Made by a program: the position numbers and the translations under genes. A stretch of DNA of 41,283 bases from JBBRNH01 sp038230415. GTDB taxonomy: Bacteria > Bacteroidota > Bacteroidia > Cytophagales > Spirosomataceae. The notes below the pieces were generated by a model. It made no database searches, had not been told where the DNA came from, and saw only the letters and a program-made list of their open reading frames with translations. The stretch is from NCBI GenBank assembly GCA_038230415.1, contig JBBRNH010000042.1, positions 1 through 41,283 of the forward strand. The letters run 5' to 3'. Positions 9,062 to 16,744 of this stretch are shown one piece after another. Position 1 is the first letter of the stretch, and every line of letters starts with the position of its first letter.

Positions 9062-9069
9062 TATTTTTG
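9062..9069 (+). promoter_or_regulatory. -7 promoter box of the dsbD-like gene
   Basis: TATTTTTG fits TAnnTTTG and lies 39 nt before the ATG at 9109. A clear -33 TTTG was not found at the expected distance because the terminator occupies it. Confidence 0.4.
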
Positions 9070-9108
9070 CCCGAACGCTGTTCTGCTCCCAAACGGCTCT
9101 GAAACCAG

Positions 9109-11244
9109 ATGATACAAAAGTTAGTAGTCGTGGCCGCGTTGTGGATAATCACCACAGCGGCCACGGCCCAAATCCGCAAAGACCCCACCAACTGGTCAGT
9201 GAAAGGCCCGGCCAATGCCAAAGTCGGCCAAACGGTTGACGTTCGTATTTCGGCCACCATCGCCCCCGATTGGCATATCTACGCCAACGACCTTGACCCC
9301 AGCATTGGCCCGCTGCCCGCAAGTTTCACGTTTCCCAAATCGGCTGATTATCAACTCGTTGGCAAGCCCATTCCGGTCGGTGTCGAAGAAAAGTTTGAAG
9401 AAGTCTGGAACGCTAAAATCCGGCAATTTGTGGGTAAGGCCACGTTTATCCAGAAAGTTAAGCTCCTGAAAACCAACGCCGTTGTTCGCGGTACGGTTGA
9501 ATACATGGCCTGTTCTGACAAAGACGGCACCTGCCTGCCACCCGCCACCGCCGATTTTTCGACAACCATAAAAGCCGTTGCGGCTACTGGGCCAATGTCG
9601 GCAACGGCATCGGTTGGCGCAGTGTCAGGTGGCACTACGGCTGCGGTTGGCGCAGTTTCCTCGCCCGTCTCAAGCACAAAAACCGCCGGTATATCAACAT
9701 CGGCTACCGTTGCCAACTTACAAACGGCTATGGCAACCGTTGTAAACTCAGCCAGTAGTGCGCCCGAAAAAGCCGTTGTTACGGCTACGTCCTCACCCGA
9801 TTTAACGTCCGAAAAACGTGCCGATACGTCGTGGTGGGGCTTTATTGTAGCTTCGTTTCTGGCCGGATTAGTGGCCCTGCTTACGCCCTGCGTGTTTCCG
9901 ATTATCCCGATGACGGTTAGTTTTTTCACTGGGCAGCAGGGCGGCTGGTGGAAAGCGTTGCTGTATGGCTTCTCGATTGTAGCGATTTATGTGCTGATTG
10001 GCGTGGTGGTGTCGCGGTTTAACGGCCCGGCCTTCGCCAATTTCGTCAGTACGCACTGGTTGCCCAACATCCTGTTTTTCCTGATTTTTTTCGTTTTCGG
10101 CCTGTCGTTTCTGGGCCTGTTCGAGATAACGCTGCCCAACTCGTTCATTAACCAGGCCGACCAACAGGCCGAAAAAGGCGGCATCTGGGGGATATTTTTC
10201 ATGGCCTTTACGCTGGTATTGGTCAGTTTTTCTTGCACCGGGCCGTTGGTCGGGTCGTTATTGGTGGCCTCGGCGGGGGGCGAGGTGCTGAAACCCGTTG
10301 TGGGCATGGCGGCTTTTTCGTCGGCGTTTGCCATTCCGTTCACGCTGTTTGCGGCTTTTCCGCAGTGGCTCAAAAAACTGCCCAAGTCGGGCGGGTGGCT
10401 CAACTCGGTGAAAGTCGTGCTGGGATTTGTGGAGCTGGCCCTCGCGCTGAAATTCCTGAGCATTGCCGATCAGGTGTATCACTGGCATCTGCTCGACCGC
10501 GACGTGTTTCTGGCCCTTTGGATTGTGATTTTCGGAATGTTGGGCTTTTATTTTCTCGGTAAAATCACGCTCCCGCACGACAGTAAAACCGAATCGGTAG
10601 CCATACCGCGCTTGCTGATGGCGATTGGCACACTGGCCTTTGTGGTCTATATGATTCCGGGACTCTGGGGCGCACCCCTCAAAGCATTGGCCGGGTATCT
10701 GCCGCCCGAAACCTCGCAGGAGTTTAATTTGAGTGGTCAACAGTCGCAAGTTGCAGGTCGCAAGTCAGCTGTTCGGCACGGCGATTTGTTTAAGCTGCCC
10801 CACAACCTGAACGGGTTTTTCGATTTTAAGGAAGCCCTTGCGTATGCCAAAACCGTGAATAAACCCGTTTTTATTGACTTCACCGGGCATGGCTGCGTGA
10901 ACTGCCGTGAGATGGAAGCCCGCGTCTGGAGCGACCCGGCGGTGCTGCAACGCTTTCAGGACGATTATGTGATTCTGGCACTCTACGTGGACGATAAAAC
11001 CGAACTGCCCGAAGCCGAATGGTACACATCAACTTACGACAAAAAGCAGAAAACGAGCATAGGGTCGCAGAACGCCGATTTGCAGATTGTTCGCTACAAC
11101 AACAACGCCCAGCCGCATTATTGTGTGGTTGATCATGCTGGTAATCTGTTGGTTACGCCAAAAAATTACGACCTGAACGTAGCGCACTTCACGGCGTTTT
11201 TGGATGCGGGCAAGGCAAAGTTTGCCGGGAAAACAGTAAATTGA
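9109..11244 (+). CDS. dsbD: Thiol:disulfide interchange protein of the DsbD family
   Basis: DsbD relays electrons from cytoplasmic thioredoxin across the inner membrane to periplasmic substrates (disulfide isomerisation, cytochrome c maturation). The 711 residues contain all three modules. After a signal peptide (residues ~1-20) comes an alpha-like domain with Cys135 and Cys142. Next is an Ala/Ser/Thr-rich linker (~155-240), then the multi-helix CcdA-like core with TPCVFP (Cys263) and FSCTGP (Cys376). Last is a C-terminal thioredoxin domain with GHGCVNC (Cys596/Cys599). The extra-long linker and a short in-frame repeat at 10743-10765, just before the thioredoxin domain, are unusual. It is monocistronic or leads into the Uma2 gene 21 bp downstream. 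Substrates cannot be inferred. Confidence 0.93.
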   Translation: MIQKLVVVAALWIITTAATAQIRKDPTNWSVKGPANAKVGQTVDVRISATIAPDWHIYANDLDPSIGPLPASFTFPKSADYQLVGKPIPVGVEEKFEEVWNAKIRQFVGKATFIQKVKLLKTNAVVRGTVEYMACSDKDGTCLPPATADFSTTIKAVAATGPMSATASVGAVSGGTTAAVGAVSSPVSSTKTAGISTSATVANLQTAMATVVNSASSAPEKAVVTATSSPDLTSEKRADTSWWGFIVASFLAGLVALLTPCVFPIIPMTVSFFTGQQGGWWKALLYGFSIVAIYVLIGVVVSRFNGPAFANFVSTHWLPNILFFLIFFVFGLSFLGLFEITLPNSFINQADQQAEKGGIWGIFFMAFTLVLVSFSCTGPLVGSLLVASAGGEVLKPVVGMAAFSSAFAIPFTLFAAFPQWLKKLPKSGGWLNSVKVVLGFVELALALKFLSIADQVYHWHLLDRDVFLALWIVIFGMLGFYFLGKITLPHDSKTESVAIPRLLMAIGTLAFVVYMIPGLWGAPLKALAGYLPPETSQEFNLSGQQSQVAGRKSAVRHGDLFKLPHNLNGFFDFKEALAYAKTVNKPVFIDFTGHGCVNCREMEARVWSDPAVLQRFQDDYVILALYVDDKTELPEAEWYTSTYDKKQKTSIGSQNADLQIVRYNNNAQPHYCVVDHAGNLLVTPKNYDLNVAHFTAFLDAGKAKFAGKTVN
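10743..10765 (+). repeat. Short direct repeat inserted in frame in the dsbD gene
   Basis: GTCGCAAGT occurs at 10743-10751 and again at 10757-10765, separated by TGCAG. It encodes part of a hydrophilic SQVAGRKS stretch between the membrane core and thioredoxin domain. It resembles simple intergenic repeats and looks like an in-frame insertion (inference). Confidence 0.5.
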
Positions 11245-11265
11245 GGTCATAAAACAACGTACATC

Positions 11266-11745
11266 ATGGAAGCTATTGCCGAACCCGTCGTCGTGGTCAC
11301 TGCCCAACTGTCGGCCTACGAAATTGACCGCAATAAGCCCATGCCCAGCCTAAACCAATCGATTGTTCAAGCTAATACCATTTTTGAACTGCAATTAAAC
11401 TACCGCCATCAATACCGGATGGTGTCGGAGTTGAAATTAGCGATGCCCGATGGCCCGGCTGACACTGTGCCGGACATCTGTATTTTTCCGCAACTTGCAT
11501 TCGACCCGTTAGCTGATACGGTCAGGATGAAGCAGATGCCGTTGTGTGCTATTGAAATTTTATCGGTCAGCCAAACCGACGAGGCATTAAAAGAGAAGAT
11601 AGACCGCTATTTCCGGGTAGGAATCAAGTCGTACTGGTTAGTGATTCCGATGTTCAATATGGTGATTGTTTTTTCGGATGCCAACACCCAAAAAAACATT
11701 CCTGAACGGCGAACTGCACGATGCCGTTCTGGACATTACGATTGA
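11266..11745 (+). CDS. Uma2-family (DUF820) nuclease-like protein, frameshifted near the C-terminus
   Basis: Uma2 proteins have a PD-(D/E)XK restriction-endonuclease-like fold; most are uncharacterised and abundant in Cyanobacteria and Cytophagales. Seen: the acidic motif VPDICIF near residue 70, CAIEILSVSQ near 100 (E-x-L-S), then EKIDRYFRVGIKSYWLV. At a run of seven A (11690-11696) the frame changes and the product ends in unrelated NIPERRTARCRSGHYD. With six A it would continue as TFLNGELHDAVLDITIDLERVFR and stop at 11765-11767, a normal family ending. So this is a -1 frameshift, a sequencing error, or slippage. The core motifs lie before the break, so a nearly full-length protein might still work. 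Confidence 0.7.
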   Translation: MEAIAEPVVVVTAQLSAYEIDRNKPMPSLNQSIVQANTIFELQLNYRHQYRMVSELKLAMPDGPADTVPDICIFPQLAFDPLADTVRMKQMPLCAIEILSVSQTDEALKEKIDRYFRVGIKSYWLVIPMFNMVIVFSDANTQKNIPERRTARCRSGHYD

Positions 11746-11771
11746 TTTAGAAAGGGTTTTCCGGTAATATG

Positions 11772-11779
11772 TATTTTTG
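11772..11779 (+). promoter_or_regulatory. -7 promoter box of the DUF115 gene
   Basis: TATTTTTG fits TAnnTTTG. It overlaps a TTG that could otherwise serve as a start codon, which supports the downstream ATG at 11816 as the true start. Confidence 0.45.
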
Positions 11780-11815
11780 CCGGATACGGGTTGTCATACG
11801 GCAATCCAGCAGCGG

Positions 11816-12742
11816 ATGATTGAACGCATTTTTAAGACGTTGGAGCAGTTTTTGGGCGAACTAACCGCGTCGGTAGTATCGGTGCTGAAAGTGCTGGCCC
11901 GGTCAAGGGTTGGGATGGCATCCCCGCCCTGCCAACGCCCGGTTTGCTCCCTTCTGGGCAACGGCCCGTCGCTCAACGACTCCCTGCAAGACCACATCGG
12001 GTTTCTCCAGCAATCTGAACTGGTGGCCGTGAATGGCTTTTCACTATCAGCCGTTTATGCGTTGCTGAGACCCCAAAATTACGTCCTGCTCGACCCGGCG
12101 TTTTTTCAGTATAAACCAGGCAGTTCTCGTGATGATGTTGGCAGAATGTTGGATGCTATCCTGACCCAAACCACCTGGCCCATGAATCTGTATGTTCCCT
12201 GGCGGGGCCGAAATTCCTGGCTTGTTCAGCAAATTCGGGCAACGAACCCGCAGATTGCCCCGGTTTTTTATAATTATGTGATTGCGCGCGGGTTTCGGTG
12301 GTTGCGGCACGGTTTGTTTCGGGCCGGACTGGGAATGCCGCAGTGCGAAAACGTACTGGCAGCCGCCCTGTTTCTGATGCTTGGCCGGGGTTTCGAGACG
12401 ATTTACCTCTTCGGGGCCGATCATTCGTGGCACGAACAAATTAGGCTGGCCGGTAGCAATGAACTCTCTATCCGGCAACTGCACTTCTACGATTCTACGC
12501 AAACGATTGTTCATCAGCCGGTTATTAACCCAATAACAAAGCAAACGGCGCGGATGGCAAGCCAGTTTCTATCGTTTTACCGGGCTTTTTACAGCTACGA
12601 AATCCTGAAACAATACGCGGTCAGTCGGCAGGTTGTGGTGTTGAATGCCAGTGCCAAAAGTTATATTGATGCGTTCGAGAACGTTGTGTTGCCAGCAGCT
12701 AAACCAGAGGTGCCGAATACCGATGCGGCACCGATTGTCTGA
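11816..12742 (+). CDS. DUF115 / MptE-like (Maf-related) protein, candidate sugar transferase
   Basis: A 308-residue protein without a signal peptide. Motifs point to the DUF115/MptE-like Rossmann superfamily: SLLGNGPSLNDSL (the GNGPSL nucleotide-binding turn), ELVAVNGFSLS, NYVLLDPAFF, and later AAALFLMLGRGFETIYLFGADHSW. This layout is shared by 6-hydroxymethylpterin diphosphokinase MptE-like proteins, by motility accessory factors (Maf/PseE) that transfer nonulosonic acids to flagellin, and loosely by GT42 sialyltransferases. The nearby pseudaminic acid genes make a nonulosonate transferase role attractive, but this is inference; at ~300 residues it lacks the flanking domains of classical Maf. 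The start at 11816 avoids the promoter box. It lies 84 bp before the cyclase gene on the same strand. Confidence 0.6.
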   Translation: MIERIFKTLEQFLGELTASVVSVLKVLARSRVGMASPPCQRPVCSLLGNGPSLNDSLQDHIGFLQQSELVAVNGFSLSAVYALLRPQNYVLLDPAFFQYKPGSSRDDVGRMLDAILTQTTWPMNLYVPWRGRNSWLVQQIRATNPQIAPVFYNYVIARGFRWLRHGLFRAGLGMPQCENVLAAALFLMLGRGFETIYLFGADHSWHEQIRLAGSNELSIRQLHFYDSTQTIVHQPVINPITKQTARMASQFLSFYRAFYSYEILKQYAVSRQVVVLNASAKSYIDAFENVVLPAAKPEVPNTDAAPIV

Positions 12743-12826
12743 TTCGGGATAAGAATTGTCCGATTTTTGCTATTCGTTTGTCAAGGGTTTACCGTCCTTT
12801 GAATCGAACTTTCTTCCTTTTTACCA

Positions 12827-14341
12827 ATGATCGTTATTAATCTGGTAACCAGCCGCTTCGCGGTTCTGGTTTGTGTGCTGTGGCTGGTGCCGGGCCGTTC
12901 AGTTGTGTGGAGTCAAAATGCACCTAAATCGGCTTCGCACTGGCAAAACGTGTTGGGTCGGCAAACCGACAGCACCCGCAAAGCCGAAGTCCTGCTGTTT
13001 GCTGCCAAAGACATCGAAGCTACTGACCCCACCGTAGCCTTAGCCTACGCCCAACGCGCCTTCGACATGGGTGAAGTGCTTAAATCGCCCAAGCTAATCG
13101 GTTTGGCTTCGTTGCAATTGTCTAAACTGCACACCGGCCTGGGCAACAGGGGTAAAGCCCGCCGGTTTAGAAAACGGGCCGAAGAAAACCTCCGCAGTGT
13201 GGACCTGATGGCCGAACTCAACCGGCTCGAAACCCAAAACGCCCAGACCGAGGCCGCCATGGAAACCGAGCGCGATGCCGTAGTGGAGTCGCAGCAGCAG
13301 ATTACCGCGTTGAGCAGTGATGCCCGGGCCAAAGCCAGCCAACTCAAACAGCAGGGCGGTCAACTCAGCCGGCAGACGCAGGTGATCGGCCAGAAAGATT
13401 CGCTCATCGGGCGCAAAGACCGGCTCATCGGGCAGCGCGATTCGGTACTCACGCGCCGGGAACTGGAACTGCGCTACCAAACCGATCAGACCCGGATTCT
13501 GGAGCAGGAAAAACAGTTGCAGGCCGCCGAAGTTGAGCAGGAACGCACCACCCGAAACGCCCTCCTGGCAGGCATGGGATTATTACTCTCACTGGCCGGC
13601 CTGCTTTGGCGGCTAATCCTGAACAAACAGCGGGCTAACCGGCAACTGGCTATTAAAAACGAACAACTCGACCTGGCCCGCCGACGCTCTGACGAACTGC
13701 TGCTTAATATTCTGCCCGGAGAACTCGTGGAAGAACTGAAAGAAAAAGGCATCACCCAAACCCGCTACCACGAAGACGTGACGATTATGTTCACCGATTT
13801 TAAAGATTTTACCAAAATCAGTGAGCAGCTTTCCCCCACCGAACTCGTCAAAGAAATTGATTACTGTTTCCGCCATTTCGACCATATCATTGGAAAATAC
13901 CCCAGCATCGAGAAAATAAAAACCATTGGTGATGCCTACCTCTGCGTGGGCGGCTTACCAGCGGCCAATGCCAACCACGCCACCGAAGTGGTAGCAGCCG
14001 CGCTCGACATTCGGGATTTTATCAACGAACTCAAAGCGCAACGCGCCCGCGAGGGCAAACAGAGTTTCCAGATCAGGATTGGCGTACACACCGGGCCGGT
14101 GGTGGCGGGCGTGGTTGGTGCCAAGAAATTTGCCTATGATATTTGGGGCGACACTGTGAACACGGCGGCCCGGCTCGAATCGTCGGGGGAGCCGGGTGAG
14201 GTCAATATTTCCGAGGCTACGCACGGCAGAGTGCAGTCGGCCTTTGTGTGTCGGCACCGGGGTGAGGTTTCGGCCAAGAACAAAGCCGATATGACTATGT
14301 ACTTTGTGGACTCGATGCACCCGGTGCGCTCGCTGAACTGA
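12827..14341 (+). CDS. Membrane-anchored class III adenylate cyclase
   Basis: Likely makes cyclic AMP from ATP. The 504 residues comprise an N-terminal signal/anchor (~10-29), a helical TPR-like sensor region (~35-125), a long coiled coil (~130-245, with repeated KDSLIG/KDRLIG/RDSVL units), one membrane helix (~245-266), a linker with LLLNILPGELVEEL, and a class III catalytic domain (~312-500). Catalytic residues seen: metal-binding Asp324 (FTDFKDF) and Asp369 (TIGDAY), Lys365 and Asp438 (YDIWGD) that favour adenine over guanine, Asn445 and Arg449 (NTAARL). So it looks active and ATP-specific. The sensor would lie in the periplasm and the cyclase in the cytoplasm. A phospholipase with a cyclic-nucleotide-binding domain starts 57 bp downstream, the obvious candidate effector. 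Confidence 0.9.
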   Translation: MIVINLVTSRFAVLVCVLWLVPGRSVVWSQNAPKSASHWQNVLGRQTDSTRKAEVLLFAAKDIEATDPTVALAYAQRAFDMGEVLKSPKLIGLASLQLSKLHTGLGNRGKARRFRKRAEENLRSVDLMAELNRLETQNAQTEAAMETERDAVVESQQQITALSSDARAKASQLKQQGGQLSRQTQVIGQKDSLIGRKDRLIGQRDSVLTRRELELRYQTDQTRILEQEKQLQAAEVEQERTTRNALLAGMGLLLSLAGLLWRLILNKQRANRQLAIKNEQLDLARRRSDELLLNILPGELVEELKEKGITQTRYHEDVTIMFTDFKDFTKISEQLSPTELVKEIDYCFRHFDHIIGKYPSIEKIKTIGDAYLCVGGLPAANANHATEVVAAALDIRDFINELKAQRAREGKQSFQIRIGVHTGPVVAGVVGAKKFAYDIWGDTVNTAARLESSGEPGEVNISEATHGRVQSAFVCRHRGEVSAKNKADMTMYFVDSMHPVRSLN

Positions 14342-14398
14342 TGCGTACAGAGAGCCGGGCAATAATCTACCGTACTTTACTTCTTCTTTTTGGTAATT

Positions 14399-16264
14399 AT
14401 GATCTCCGAAATCTCTCATTTTCAGCACAGTTTACTAATTAACAACCTCACCAACGTTTTTGGCGAGTTCGATACGGCGCTCCTGGCGATGATCGAACCG
14501 ATGCTGGAGTGGATCGAAGTGGGCGGGGGCGAAACGCTGTTCAGGCAGCACGATTCGGGCGAGTCACTTTTTTTTGTGATTAGTGGTCGGCTACAGGCAT
14601 TTGTGCAGGATACCGACGGAAACAACAAAAAAATCGGGGAGATTATACGGGGCGAAACAGTAGGGGAGATGGCCGTTTTTACCGGCCAACCCCGCTCGGC
14701 CACCATCATCGCCATCCGCGACAGCCTGCTGGTCAGGCTCTCGAAGACTGTGTTTGAGCGGGTTATTGCGACGTATCCTGCCGTAGCGATGAACGTTACA
14801 AGGCTCATCATCAATCGGTTACAGAAGTCCCAAAACCCGCGTGTTCCGATCAAAAAACCCGTTAATATCTGCCTGTTTGCCCTGCACGACACCCTTGATA
14901 TGGCCGCGTTTGTGGCCGAACTAACCGCGTTGCTGGCGGGCAAGGGAACGGTTTACGTGGCTTCGAGCCGCATTGCCAATCAGGTTTTTGGGGATGATAC
15001 CATTGCCCAGACCAACAAAACCAATAGCGAAGCCTACCGGCAGCTAACGCGCTGGTTAGACGATCAGGAACTGACCCACGAGTTCCTGATTTTTGTGACT
15101 GACCCCACCCTGAGCGAGTGGACGCGCCGGTGTATGCGTCAGGCCGATCAGATTCTGCTCCTCGCCGATGCCAATGAATCAGCCGCCCTTACGCCCCTCG
15201 AAACGCAGTATCAGGCCGGTAAAACCGGCACCGGAGCCGCCGAAGTACTGATTCTGCTGCACCCCGCCACCACACCCGTACCGCACCGCACCGCCGACTG
15301 GCTCGCGGCCCGCCCGACCATAAAAACCCATTACCACCTCAGAACCGGCAATGGTGGCGATATGGCCCGGCTGTCGCGGATTCTGAGCGGCACGGCCAAC
15401 GGGCTGGTGCTGGCCGGGGGCGGTGCCAAAGGGTTTGCCCACCTCGGTGTGTTTAAGGCATTGCAGGAGTTTAATATTCCGGTTGACTTTGTGGGTGGCA
15501 CCAGTATTGGCGGTCTGATGGCGGCAGGAATCGGGTTCGGCAAATCGGTTGACGAGATTATCCGAATTGTGCGGAAGGGAGCCATTTTTAACCCCACCAA
15601 AGACTACAACTGGTTGCCGTTTATGTCGCTCATCGGGGGCCGACGGATGGAACAACTCCTGAAAACAACCGCTATTGATATGACTGGCAGTACCGATATT
15701 CACATCGAAGACAGTTGGCGAACGCTCTTCATGGTATCGAGCAATTACTCGAAAGCACGGGAAGAGGTTCACACACGGGGCAATTACGTGCGCTACCTGC
15801 TGGCAACGTCAGCCATTCCGGGCGTGTTTCCGCCGGTGATTGACGGCACCGATTTATTAGTTGATGGCGGTACGTTCAACAATTTTCCGGCAGACGTGAT
15901 GAGCCGGATGGAAGTCGGGCGGGTGATTGGCGTGGACTTAATTATTGACAAGCCCCGCAAAATGACTCTTGCCGTTATGCCCACCCCCAACCAATTGCTT
16001 CGGGATCGGTTTCGGCCAAAAAAACGGCGTAGATACCGGCTCCCGTCCCTGATGTCTATCATGCTCAATGCCACGTTATTATACAGCGTGGCCCGGCGCA
16101 ACGAAACCAAACAGTTTCTGGACCTCTCGTTTAACCCCGACGTAACCCGGTTTGGGCTGTTGAGCTGGTCGGCTTTCGACAAAATCGTGGAAACCGGCTA
16201 CGATCACGCCTTGAGCGTATTACAGAACCTGAGCGATGAAGAACTGGCTCGTTTACGCGCCTGA
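14399..16264 (+). CDS. Patatin-like phospholipase with cyclic-nucleotide-binding domain (NTE type)
   Basis: A 621-residue fusion from the ATG at 14399. Residues ~15-140 form a cNMP-binding domain with the phosphate-binding cassette GETVGEMAVFTGQPRSAT (85-102), including Glu90 and Arg99 that bind the cyclic phosphate and ribose. Residues ~155-310 are a middle domain common to bacterial NTE-like proteins. Residues ~333-500 are the patatin hydrolase: oxyanion-hole GGGAKGFAHLG (340-350), nucleophile Ser369 in GGTSIGG, and Asp489 in VDGG. So a serine lipid hydrolase probably controlled by cAMP or another cyclic nucleotide. It follows the cyclase gene closely on the same strand, which supports a signal-and-effector pair. 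There is no signal peptide or clear membrane span; lipid substrate unknown. Confidence 0.9.
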   Translation: MISEISHFQHSLLINNLTNVFGEFDTALLAMIEPMLEWIEVGGGETLFRQHDSGESLFFVISGRLQAFVQDTDGNNKKIGEIIRGETVGEMAVFTGQPRSATIIAIRDSLLVRLSKTVFERVIATYPAVAMNVTRLIINRLQKSQNPRVPIKKPVNICLFALHDTLDMAAFVAELTALLAGKGTVYVASSRIANQVFGDDTIAQTNKTNSEAYRQLTRWLDDQELTHEFLIFVTDPTLSEWTRRCMRQADQILLLADANESAALTPLETQYQAGKTGTGAAEVLILLHPATTPVPHRTADWLAARPTIKTHYHLRTGNGGDMARLSRILSGTANGLVLAGGGAKGFAHLGVFKALQEFNIPVDFVGGTSIGGLMAAGIGFGKSVDEIIRIVRKGAIFNPTKDYNWLPFMSLIGGRRMEQLLKTTAIDMTGSTDIHIEDSWRTLFMVSSNYSKAREEVHTRGNYVRYLLATSAIPGVFPPVIDGTDLLVDGGTFNNFPADVMSRMEVGRVIGVDLIIDKPRKMTLAVMPTPNQLLRDRFRPKKRRRYRLPSLMSIMLNATLLYSVARRNETKQFLDLSFNPDVTRFGLLSWSAFDKIVETGYDHALSVLQNLSDEELARLRA

Positions 16265-16319
16265 CAAGATTACTTAGGCGACAAAATCAGGCTGGACTAC
16301 TCGGTAGTAGCTGGCTCAG

Positions 16320-16360
16320 TTGGATTCGCACCGCCCAACTATGATATTTGAGAATATTTG
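16320..16360 (+). promoter_or_regulatory. Promoter upstream of the DUF3307-pse operon
   Basis: TTG (16320-16322), 20 nt, then GATATTTG (16343-16350), one mismatch from TAnnTTTG; a second near-copy AATATTTG follows at 16353-16360. Either would start transcription just before the ATG at 16368. Confidence 0.4.
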
Positions 16361-16367
16361 ACACACT

Positions 16368-16739
16368 ATGCCCTATCAACTATTCGTCTGGCTGTTTGTA
16401 TGCCACTGGTTAGGCGATTATTCACACCTGCAAACAGCGGCCATGATCCGGGCCAAAGCCACCGGCAAACCCGTGTCCCTTATCTTTGCCCATGCCTGCG
16501 TACACGGATTGTTGATGCTGGCGGTGCTGCTGTTTTATACGTGGGGCCAAATCCTTATTCAACTCATTGCTTTTCAGATTGGTACGCACTTTCTGATTGA
16601 CTTCTGGAAGAGCCGGATGAACACCTGGTTTCCGGCGGTCAAAAACCCGGCCAACCAGTATCACTGGCTCGTTTTCGGTTTTGACCAGCTTCTCCATCAC
16701 ACCGTTATTGTGGCTATGGTGTGGTGGCTTAACCCGTAA
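16368..16739 (+). CDS. DUF3307 family small membrane protein
   Basis: A 123-residue, strongly hydrophobic protein with 3-4 predicted membrane helices. DUF3307 features visible: CHWLGDYSHLQT at ~13-24, an AHACVHGLLML helix, THFLIDFWKS near residue 75, and DQLLHHTVIVAMVWWL at the end. The spaced His/Asp residues inside helices suggest a metal or catalytic site, but the function of the family is unknown. It is 5 bp upstream of pseB, so it is probably cotranscribed with the pseudaminic acid genes; a direct role in the pathway is not established. Confidence 0.75.
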   Translation: MPYQLFVWLFVCHWLGDYSHLQTAAMIRAKATGKPVSLIFAHACVHGLLMLAVLLFYTWGQILIQLIAFQIGTHFLIDFWKSRMNTWFPAVKNPANQYHWLVFGFDQLLHHTVIVAMVWWLNP

Positions 16740-16744
16740 TTATC

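Noticed and set aside
12827..16264. Calling the cyclase/phospholipase pair a CBASS or Pycsar defence system
   Set aside because: The cyclase is a membrane sensor class III enzyme and not a CD-NTase, and the phospholipase has a classical cNMP domain of the NTE type. No other defence genes adjoin it.
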